A DNA stretch of 64,000 nt. Source: Branchiostoma floridae (lineage: Eukaryota > Chordata > Leptocardii > Amphioxiformes > Branchiostomatidae). Below, piece after piece: positions 25,201 to 34,400 of the stretch. Position 1 is the stretch's first letter. Every line of letters begins with the position of its first letter. The DNA lies in NCBI RefSeq assembly GCF_000003815.2, contig NC_049992.1, forward strand, positions 7,656,353-7,720,352. Reading direction: 5' to 3'. The position numbers and the translations under genes were made by a program. The notes beneath the pieces are model-generated. The model ran no database searches. It worked only from the letters and a program-made list of their open reading frames with translations, and was not told the origin of the DNA.

Positions 25201-26733
25201 CCCCTACTGGGTGTAGAGGATTACCATGGCGACAGGGGTTCATTTGCTCCATAGAGAGCCTTCGCTACATACAGAGCCAAGCCATGATGAATTTGGATAG
25301 GATTCCAGATCAAACAGTGCCAAAGACGGTCCTCCCGAACATCATCAAAGTTATATGAGGGTCTGCATGCACTTCATCATGATGATGATGATGCATGCTC
25401 TTTTCCGTAAGGCGTAGGCAGCCCATTTTATTTCCCGTAACTTGTACGGAAAACCATCTTATCTATGTAATTTGTTGCGAGGCGACCGAATCTAGCCTAA
25501 TTGCCTTCCTTGATTTAGCGTAATACGTAGGGGGTTCTTTTGAATTCAGCATAAATCGTTGTCGGAGCCCCCCCCCCCCCAATGCAGACCCTCTTATATC
25601 GGCCAGGCTAATTTATTTCTGCTCCATGAGAATAATTGGTAGAGTTGCAGGCTACTTGGGGGGAATGGACACGACAAAGGTGTACTAGGTAAGACTGCAT
25701 GGCGTAATCGGCAGCGCGTTGGGCTCAGGCCTAAGAGGTCCCGGGTTCGAACCTTGCTGTGCCATCAAATCTTGTGCCCTTGGGTAAGGCACTTTAAAAA
25801 GCAAAAAAAATCCCTCAGGAAAGCCTACAGCATGTTGTAAGGTTTGGTTTGGTTTGGTTTATTTAGATCTCCATTAGTGAAATACACTAGTCTTCCTGGA
25901 GTCCACATTAAAACAATACAGAAAATAATAGCAACTGAAATGTACAAATAATACAAATTATAACAAATTATTAACAAATTATAAGGTCAGCCAGATGGGA
26001 ACAGGCGCGAGTCTTTTTGTCATACCGAGCTACAATCAACTCGCGTAGAAATATGACTTTCCTTCCTTCAATTCCATCTACAGTGTATTGCAATTTTTTT
26101 TAACAGTGATCACTTTACAAGGAGGATAAAACTGTATGATTATACTATGAAGTGAAAAAAAATTCCAATCGGTGAGCATTTTTAAATCCCCTGGCTTGAT
26201 CAAACTAGGATAAGAAAACGGCGTGCAAAAATAAGCTAAGAACATACAGACTAACAAATATCCAGTTGTGCAGAACAACTGAACGTTGTTATTTCTTACT
26301 TTCATGTAACATTTAAAGAGTTACAAGCTTTTTAAAACTGTGAAAGTTGAAAAATTTCTCCAGACCTCCGCGACCACGTGGTGTGGTGGCGTGGGGCGAG
26401 TCTCTTCCAGGCTGACTACGCTTGCTACATTCAGAAGTTGGCGAATAAAATTATTTGTGAGGAGATTTTGCCACAAAAGGGTTTGGTCGGCCGAGGGGGA
26501 ACGTTAAACTTAGTGAGGTCTGACTCTCCTGGTCAATTTCCCGGTGTTTTTTGCCGAATTCTACGATCCCCGTACCGCACCCCCGGACGGCCTCGTGGTA
26601 TGGAGGAATCATAGCGTGGGGATAGGCGGCGAGCTCGCACATGCAGCCCGCAGCGATCTTCCGACGGCAACGATCCCCCCACTTACTTCAACAACAAAAA
26701 TCAAACCAAACTCACCTTCTCTAGCTTCACCAT
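16246..26733 (-). CDS. NCL: Nucleolin copy A (full-length, with frameshift in RRM2 exon)
   Basis: Nucleolin is the abundant nucleolar RNA-binding chaperone of pre-rRNA transcription and processing. Coding exons: 26716-26733, 24878-25009, 24601-24732, 24290-24425, 23871-23954, 23267-23482, 22645-22774, 22180-22343, 21420-21552, 21053-21223, 20439-20568, 19508-19789, 18838-18968, 17232-17288, 16835-16903, 16561-16650, 16246-16310. Start is MVKLEK, identical to human at the first four residues. Residues 1-240 alternate Lys-rich blocks and Glu/Asp runs. RRM1 (LFVGNL) lies near 243-312, RRM2 (LFLRNL) 341-418, RRM3 (LVVKNL) 442-510 and RRM4 (LIAKNL) 537-610. GGF/RGG repeats and a CCHC knuckle (CYNCGEDGHISREC) follow, and the tail ends KKKTFDD. 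Each RRM is split by a phase-2 intron just before its RNP1 motif. The expected protein is 712 residues (human 710). An extra base near 21143 in exon 10 shifts the frame and leads to a stop at that exon's end, so the locus is either erroneous in the assembly or disrupted. Confidence 0.9.
16835..16903 (-). CDS. CCHC zinc-knuckle cassette exon of nucleolin A
   Basis: A 69-nt exon (23 codons, phase 1 at both ends) encodes RSCYNCGEDGHISRECP, a C-x2-C-x4-H-x4-C knuckle typical of single-stranded nucleic-acid binders such as CNBP. It sits between two RGG exons. The acceptor (atggag) and donor (gttcgc) are both weak, and skipping would keep frame, so alternative use is plausible. No counterpart is present in copy B, and vertebrate nucleolins lack this motif as far as I know. 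Confidence 0.7.
18135..18780. repeat. 42-bp minisatellite with hairpin-forming unit
   Basis: About a dozen units of a 42-bp repeat lie in the intron between the RRM4 and first RGG exons of nucleolin A. Each contains gtcaggtcaagggcacctgac, whose ends gtcaggt and acctgac are inverted repeats, followed by agcccaccgcaccgtaccaa. Because 42 is divisible by three, open frames cross the array on both strands; these are not genes. The left end (18140-18260) has longer, diverged units. Confidence 0.85.
21053..21223 (-). pseudogene. Frameshifted RRM2 exon of nucleolin A
   Basis: Compared with copy B (6053-6210), this exon should read VDGRSV. Around 21141-21145 there is one extra C on the coding strand (gatggaccggag where gatggacggag is expected). 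The shifted frame runs to a TAG at the exon-intron border. Without that base the exon is 170 nt, as its phases require. This entry marks the lesion; the exon belongs to the nucleolin A entry. Confidence 0.75.
21761..22039. mobile_element. Fold-back MITE with agtaacttaatt ends
   Basis: The ends agtaacttaatt and its complement, the ggttgactagtgact arms and the gaggcaagagggagggggg arms pair over most of the 279 bp. A half copy lies near 7490-7590 in nucleolin copy B. It is in the intron between exons 8 and 9 of copy A. Confidence 0.65.
22797..22862 (-). ncRNA. Candidate box C/D snoRNA in nucleolin intron
   Basis: On the minus strand agatgatgac (box C, RUGAUGA) and, about 50 nt later, ctga (box D) frame a segment in the intron between exons 6 and 7. 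Nucleolin introns host snoRNAs in vertebrates. The flanks aacag and ctgtt could form a terminal stem but are not placed ideally, and I could not confirm an rRNA target. Weak candidate. Confidence 0.25.
22904..23190. repeat. TG-rich microsatellite/minisatellite
   Basis: Runs of tgtgtg are interspersed with repeated tgtgtggatgaatgttt-like units, in an intron of nucleolin A. Long open frames on either strand here are artefacts of the repeat. Confidence 0.85.
25697..25850 (+). repeat. tRNA-derived SINE
   Basis: A tRNA-like head (gcatggcgtaatcggcagcg A box; gggttcgaacc B box) is followed by ttgtgcccttgggtaaggca, a tail word shared with the elements near 48970 and 55700. It lies in intron 1 of nucleolin A. 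Confidence 0.6.
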
Positions 26734-27127
26734 TGTTTCTGGATGTGTTTAAAAAGCGGTGTCTTGAGATTTTACGAAGAAAATGTGTTTTGTTCGTGCA
26801 GAAAAATTGTTCGCGACTCCTCACGAAATCTTTCCTCTTGCACGTGGGGTCAAACCGTAGCGCGCAAGGTTACTGCGCAACCGGAACTCAAATAGAACAG
26901 TCTACAGAGGAATTAGGGAGAAATTTTGATTGTAGACATTTATAAATCAATAAATCAGATTTTTAAAACTTATTTCTTCCAATCATAATCATATCATAAA
27001 AGTTATACTAATTGACATAAATAATTATTGTACTCTGTATAAACTGTTGAATGGAATTTTCTCATTATATTCTACAAACACCCCTCTGATGGTTATATGA
27101 ACTCGTCTGTGTTATTAAATACCACTA

Positions 27128-27192
27128 AGATGGCGGACGTGGAATATTCGGAATGTTGATTTAAATGACTTTATTACCCACAAAACTCACTG
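27128..27192 (+). promoter_or_regulatory. Possible first exon/promoter of the zinc-finger gene
   Basis: aagatggcggac at 27128-27139 matches the YY1-type motif often found at transcription starts, and a consensus donor gtgagt follows at 27193. The ATG inside it opens only nine codons before TGA, so this would be a non-coding or uORF-bearing exon. The assignment is speculative; upstream coding exons elsewhere cannot be excluded. Confidence 0.3.
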
Positions 27193-27840
27193 GTGAGTAG
27201 GTTTATCAAAATATTTTGACGACTTACGATCTCGTGCGTCTGCTCACTTCAGATAGGCAGTGGATTACGTTTCATACTAGCTGTTAGCTCTCAGTACGTT
27301 CCGGTGTTTGTGGTCATAATATTTTTCTTTCATTGATATTTTGGATGGAGGGCAATTAAAATCGGACGCGGCAATATAAACACAAGGACATTACAAAGAG
27401 ATCTCGCTGATGAACAATACCTTAGAAAAATATCCTCCTCTTGTGAAGAAGTGAATATAGTTCCAGCTATAGTGATAGAGACGCCATGTTATGTTATCCA
27501 TGTAACTGTTAATATGTGTCTGTTACAAATTTATGTCATAATTATGATTCAATAAACCAAATTGGCCAATCAAAACGTGAAGAATAAAGTGTCAAGAAAC
27601 TACATTAACCAGAGAATGCATGATGATGTATTCTCTTCAAAGATTCAGACAGCTTACTAGTAATTTAGAAAAAAAAAGGTTGACAATTTGAACCAAGACT
27701 CATTTATTTACTAAACTATTTCAACTGTTTTTGTCTAGAGTCAGACCAGGCTTGATACATGTCTCAGGGACCTCCATCTTTGACAGTTATTACCCACTAA
27801 TTTTACAATCCTTAAATAAGGAGACTCTTAGAAATACACA

Positions 27841-27900
27841 ACCATGACTTTATTTTCACCGATGTTTCGGTGACAGTCTGTCACCTTCCTCAGGGCAATT
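27841..27900 (-). repeat. Retroelement-like tail with hammerhead-like core
   Basis: The minus strand reads ctgagga, then a perfect hairpin (ggtgacag/ctgtcacc), then gaaac (27893-27864). This fits the conserved core CUGANGA-stem II-GAAA of hammerhead ribozymes, which occur in Penelope-like retroelements. I could not place stem III and the cleavage-site UH, so catalytic activity is doubtful. Confidence 0.3.
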
Positions 27901-28416
27901 CTGACTGGTTCACTTTGTACTGCAGCAATATGACATTGTGTCACTGCTTTACAGATGTGGTCTCAAACGTGTGCATGAGCACTTCGAACTATCAACCAGT
28001 ATATTCTATTCTATTCTGTATAAATACTGGCCAAAACCCACTACGGGGTATCCCGGCCAGGTAGGTGCATGGTAGTGTGGCTGGTGGTGGTGCAAAAAAA
28101 AGTAGGTGCGATAGACGAGAACAAAAAGTGAAAAAAAAACACCAGTATATTGAATATAGTCTTTACTCTCCAAGTAGATGATGGGCTAAGGCTGTTGTTT
28201 GATGTGTTTTAGTCATTTTTGACAGTCTTGGTCTCTGTGTTGTCCTGTTTTCTTCTTGTCCGTGGGCCATGAAGAAAACAATGGACTGACGAATTTGAAG
28301 AAACTGGAATGGAACAGGATGCATGACAAAACTGCCTAAAAACATGTAAAAAAACCTCTGCTTTATAGTATAAAATCTTCTGTTTGTCTCCCCCTAGAGA
28401 TTGTGACCAGTACTGC

Positions 28417-31400
28417 ATGTTTGACTGGGACATGATGTGGGCTCCCCAGGTTCAGTTCCACCCACAGGTTAGATAAGCTATTTCACAGATCAGAACGCAT
28501 GCGCAGCGACATGAAACCGAGGTAACATGTTAGAGGTAAAGGCTCACAAAAAGAACACAAAACCTGCCTGGACATTGTTATGCAAATCGAAACGATTGTC
28601 GAGACTGTTTTCTTTTTCGAGGCCTTTAGTGTGAGTGAGTTTACCTTTGACATGTTACCTAGAATTTCTGTCGCTGCACATGCGTTGTGATCTCTGTGAA
28701 AGGGCTTATTACGAAGTTACATAGATATATAGCCTGGGTATCATCCTCCAGAGTAACTGTGGGCTCAATCTAGAGCTTTCCATGGTTAGATTTAGCAAAA
28801 GGATTGAGCCAGCAGTAACCATGGAGGATGAAACCCAGACAAATGTAAATAAACATATGAACAACGATGGCATTGTCATGCAGAAATAGGATCAGGATGT
28901 TTTGCTGTCAGATGATTTGCCATCCAATTGGGACAATTCTCCATCACTTTTGTAATCATTGGTCTGTAGTGTAACTGTACAGGGCTCGAAATTCATTTTT
29001 GGGATTAGGTGCACTGGTGCACCCAGCTCAAAAAATTGGGTGCACCAAAAAATTTTGTCAGAAATGTAAGAAAAACCTAATAACAAAACTTAATTACAAG
29101 CTTTCAAATTCTTAAACAACCACCATGACAGACATTTTTATTATCTTTCTAACACTTCAAGAATATGTGAATGTCAAGAATATGATACTAGTATACTTGA
29201 TATCTTTACATACATAAACCTAATAAAATATTTGGATGCATCCTGTGCACCCATTGAAAAAAATCGGGTGCACAGTTCCAATTTTGGGTGCACCTGGGTG
29301 CACATGCACCCAGTATTTCGAGCCCTGCTGTAGCATAAGTTTTATTGTTAGGGTTAGTGTTACTTTTAGGCTTTGTCGTGCAGGTAAAATATTGATGCAG
29401 TAAAATGTGTCAGTGGCAAATAGTCAGGAAATTATACAGCCTTTTTGGATGTCTTTAGTTGTCTTATTCAAGTCTGATGACTGCCACATTTGATGTACAT
29501 GTTAGTGTAATAGCATAACATTTTGTGCGCAAACAAAAATATCTTTCAAAGTTTTACTAAGATGTTTGACAAAGTGATATTGGATTCGTTGGTTTGTGTA
29601 ACTGTGAGAGTAATTGAAAAAATGATTCCAACAGGTTTGTATCTAGCATAGGATATTGGATTCATGCAGGTATAAGCAGGTGTGGATGAACATTAGGCTT
29701 TCTGTTTATCTGCCGAAGATTTCTTGTTTACCTCACTAAGTAAACACTTTTCAGAAACCACTGGTCATTCCGGTAGGACCGGGGGTAGGAGGGCTCCAGG
29801 TGACTGGTACAATGGAGGATGTACTTGGAGGTTAGTACTAGTATGTGTATTACGTATACATTTGATGCTGTATTAATTATAAATGATAGTTTTCAACTTG
29901 ATCCACCTCGGGGAAAAAGCAACCAATTTTGGGGCCATCTATATTGGTTTTCATCAGCTGCTTTTTTATACATGTAGTTCCCCTAGCAACCTCTTGTCAA
30001 ACTGCAGTTAGAACAGAAATATGCTTGCTCACTTTGCTATGTTAAGATCTTCATTTTTACACAGAAAGTCCATAATTATAGTATCAATCAGCAGCAAATG
30101 ATTTTCCTGTGTTACAGAAAAGTGCAGCCACTGCGATGCACGGTTCCACAGCTCGGTGGCGCGTATGACCCACGAGTTTGCCGAACACGCCAACGCCACC
30201 AGCGAGCGCCAGAAAATGGGACAGGACGGACAGACCAACGGCAAGAAAATGGCAGAAACGGTAAAAAAAAAGACAGCTCCTTGTTTTGCAACTTGAAAAT
30301 TTTAGTATGTATTGGATCCATTTTGAGAAATCGTCTGGTTCACATTCACAATTTTTTTTCATTGACTTTGACTTCACAACAGGGCCAATAAAATGTGGAC
30401 ACTAGGCAGCTAACTAGCTGATATTGTGACCACATATACATACATGTACTACATGTATGCATATTCCGATACAGTGCAAAAATTAACCTTTTTCTGTTAT
30501 TGGTGTTGGTCAATTTGAAGCTATTTGTTACAATATGAGGATGAGTGAAAATGCTTTGAATCTTTTTTTGGCAACACCTCAGGGGCTAGGCTAATAGTTT
30601 ATATTGTATTTTGCACACATGCAGCTGTCCCCCCCACCCCAGCCCCCACCGGCTGAGCAGGGTCTGGTGCCCAGCTCCATGGAGCAGCTGCCCTCACCCT
30701 CACACAAGGAGTACAAGTGTAAACTGTGTCCACAGGTATGCCTTTGTTACATGGAGGTTATATTTTCACTAGCGTTTGCAGGGCTCAAAATACTTTTTTC
30801 TGCATACCTGCACTGGTGCAGGTAACATTGAAAAGTACCTGCACCAGACAAATTTTACCTGCACCACTCTGAAATTAGGAAGTATGGATCATACTAAAAT
30901 TGTTCAGGAACCATTGCTATTTTTTGTTTCATACTTAAAAGGTGGTAACAGTCAATGCAGCTAATAACAATCCATAGACACCTACATCATATGATATTTA
31001 TGTATGAAACAGAGTACATGGAGCAGTGCAGGTTAGGTGCAGGTAGACATCAGAAATACCTGCACAGCTCCAATTTTACCTGCACTAACCTTCTACAGCA
31101 AGGGCAGATGCTACAACTGCTTGAGGAAGAAAAATGCGACCTGACATGGCGGTCCGCTATGTACAACCTGCCGAGGGGCATCCTCAGTTTCGCTGTGCGT
31201 GCCTCCATCGACGCCCTCCCCACACTCTGTAACCTGACCACGTGGGGAAAACGTAACACTGACAAATGTAAACTATGTGGCATCCGGGAAACACTCCACC
31301 ACGTTCTGAACCACTGCGGTGTCGCTCTCCAACAAGGACGGTACACATTCCGACACAACTCGGTATTGAAGCACATAACGGACACCATCATAGAGTCCAT

Positions 31401-34400
31401 TGACACCTCTCGGATCAACGCCACCATCTATGCGGACATACAAGGTTACACAACTAACGGAGGTACCATCCCGGTCCATACAATACCTACTACCCAGAAA
31501 CCAGACCTGATCATATATTTACCAGAACAGAAGACCCTCCACATCCATGAACTGACTGTACCCTTTGAAAAGAACATCAAAACAAGTCATGACCGAAAGG
31601 TCAACAAATACAGCACCCTAGCGGCAGATTTAGAAACTGCTGGCATTTCCGCTACACTAACCTGCTTTGAAGTCGGATCAAGGGGACTCGTCACGCCAGA
31701 GAACAAGACCAGGCTTAGAACACTGTTCAAAATAGTTAAAGCCAAACCACCGAAGACTCTGTTTACTGATATAAGCCGCATTGCGATGTTATCGTCATAT
31801 GCTATTTGGAACTCACGCCACGAACCGTATTGGGAGTCAGAAACGCTATTGTAGAAACCCACAAGGCTGAGAAATGTAGAGCATCTGTATGGACAATATT
31901 GATGATTGAAATGTTGTGATTTTAGAAATATGAAAACTGAACTAAACTAAATATAATGTTTTTTTAAAAGTAATGATAAGCAATACCCACATTGTGCAAT
32001 ACTATCTATGTTATGTCCTTTGTCCCCCCTGCATGTTTGGTCAATAATGACCATCGTGTCCTGGGCTCCGTGTACCTTTCTTTACTATGAATAAAGAATG
32101 ATTTTACATACATGGAGCAGTGCAGGTTAGGTGCAGGTAGACATCAGAAATACCTGCACAGCTCCAATTTTACCTGCACTAACCAGCATATGCAGGTGGT
32201 ATTTCGAGCCCTGGTTTGTGTTTGTGTCTGTGTGTGTGGTGCATGTTTGTGTGTGTATCTATTTGTGTGTGTCTGTGAACAAGATAACTCAAGAACCGCT
32301 GTGTGGATTGGTTTCATACTTGGTGTGTTGGTGCATGGGGTGTGACAAACACAGGAAATGATTAGATTTTTCCCCCCCAGCGGCTTCCCTTGGTACTGCA
32401 GCTCAACTTCTGGTTTTGCTATCTCGTTTTCAGGACACGCTATGGTCACGATTTTTGGGTGTTAGATAGGTCTTGTTTTTATTCATTTAGTTATTTGTTT
32501 TTCCAGGGCAATACACTCAGGTTCTTCGACTTCGATTTTTTTTATATTGCACAAGCATATGCTGTATGTCTGGTCAATTTTGACTCACCATGTGGTGTTC
32601 AATTACATCATGTAACAAGTGTAGGTCAACCAGTTTGAAAAAGAATAACTCAAGAAGGGCTTGAATCATCATGAATGATGGTATATAGGTAGCATTTGCG
32701 AACATGTACAGGGTTAGCCCTTGGCAATAGCCTACGGCTAGTTGGGCAGCCCTGGCTGTTTGTAAACAGCTGAACGAATAAATAAATATAGGTAGCATAT
32801 TTCATTTTGTTTCCTTTACAGGTTTTTATTTCCAAGTCTGATGCGCAGAGACATGCCAGACACTCCCACACTGAGGAGAAGCCCTACAAATGCCCCTCCT
32901 GCGGGAAGTCCTTTGCCAACAGCTCCTACCTGGCTCAGCACTCCCGAATTCACACTGGCATCAAGCCCTACCAGTGCACCTACTGCGAGAGAACCTTCAA
33001 GCAACTGTCGCATCTACAACAGCATGTCAGGCTGCACACAGGTCAGAGCTTTGTTTGTTTGTTATTTATTTGCTTTATGTAACAATTTCCCTGACCCTCA
33101 AGGCAGCACTGCTGATGTTTGAGGGTCAATATAAGACAGACAGCATTACGTATTCAATGGGAATTTACACATTAATTTTTTTCTATCATTTATATGCAAG
33201 ATAAAAAAAATTCACACAAGTATGTTTGGAGGTCAGAGGCATTACAAAAAAAAAGAATTACTGGTGTTCAAAAGCAGATATTACTTTAATCCTAACTACC
33301 GTTTGCTAACTCTAGAAGTAGAAGGATATTTTTGGCAGCAGTACGACCAGTGTCTTCAATTGCTGCAGAATTTTTAGGGATTAACCAATATCTCTAGGTC
33401 ACCGAGCCCCCTGCAAATGTAATTTTGAAATTTCTTCAATATTCTTGATTTCGGCTGAAGGTAACTGGCAGTGTGACACTGTTTATACCGCTGACATTTT
33501 TTTTACATCTTCGATATCGGTGCGTACAACTTTATAATTGTATTTGTATGTTGTGTAACTACTGACACTGTTGTGTAACTACTGACACAGGGTTGTCAAG
33601 CAGTTGATATATGACATACAAGAACTAGAACTATATATATTAACACAAATGTTTTGTACTTGTGGCTGGTTTGTGGAGTGTTCACACCTACAGGTATGTG
33701 CAAGCTACAGACCATCTAAGAAGACACAGCAGGCACAAACGCCTTGAGACGTCTCCCTAATTTTTCCGCCTGTGTCTCTTGGTGTGAGTAGGGAGGCTAG
33801 GCCGTTTGGCGAAGGCGTCAGTTTGGCCCGTACGCTACAGGAATCGTCTGCAAACTTTCTGTCCTGTCAATGCAAACCCTCAAGGCATATGGTTCACATG
33901 GTGTACACATCTTTCTATTCTTTAGTTTTGTAAGCATATGACTGTTAAAAGATATGTTCAATCAGTACTGCAGTGTACTACTACTTGTCTACAATACATG
34001 GAGCAAAACAGTCATACACTAGCTGACTCAACAGCTATAAAATGATGTAGACAAATTTCGTACTCAACCTTCCTCCGGAAAATAAAGAAAGGGCAATAAA
34101 TAGTCTAAGAGATAAAACAAAAATCTAGAGCTGAGAATACAATAGTGAGGGAAAATTAGACTGACTTTGATACCAGCCATCTGCAAGTAAATGCATTAAT
34201 TTTCTGTTTCATACAATGAGAATCAGATGCCAGAGGGTGCAATTCTTTATGTGTTTTCTTTTCTTTTGCTTTTTTTTGGTGATGGGTGTTTTCAGAGATT
34301 GCAGACCGTTTCAGTAGTGTTACACAAAATCTCAGAACTCCAGCAGTAGTAGTTTACCGTTAGTTACATGTCAGCAATCCCTCCGTCTTGGATGGACTGC

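Larger units (their letters stand above)
30779..32213. mobile_element. CAGGGCTC MITE split by a retrotransposon
   Basis: The left end is cagggctcaaaatac and the right end gtatttcgagccctg, with gtttg duplicated on both sides (30774-30778, 32214-32218). The interior is rich in acctgca/tgcaggt. The element is interrupted at 31091-32108 by an RLE-type retrotransposon fragment. It lies between the fourth and fifth coding exons of the zinc-finger gene. Confidence 0.8.

Noticed and set aside
25379..25396. Box C-like tgatga repeats in nucleolin intron 1 as a snoRNA
   Set aside because: It is a short ATG/ATC microsatellite, and no box D lies at a suitable distance.
25697..25766. Functional tRNA-Leu (CAG)
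   Set aside because: The anticodon stem is mismatched, the long variable arm expected for tRNA-Leu is absent, and a SINE tail follows.
30955..31090. N-terminal part of the 299-codon frame before the retrotransposon
   Set aside because: This segment is the host MITE sequence; similarity to retrotransposon protein starts only after 31091.
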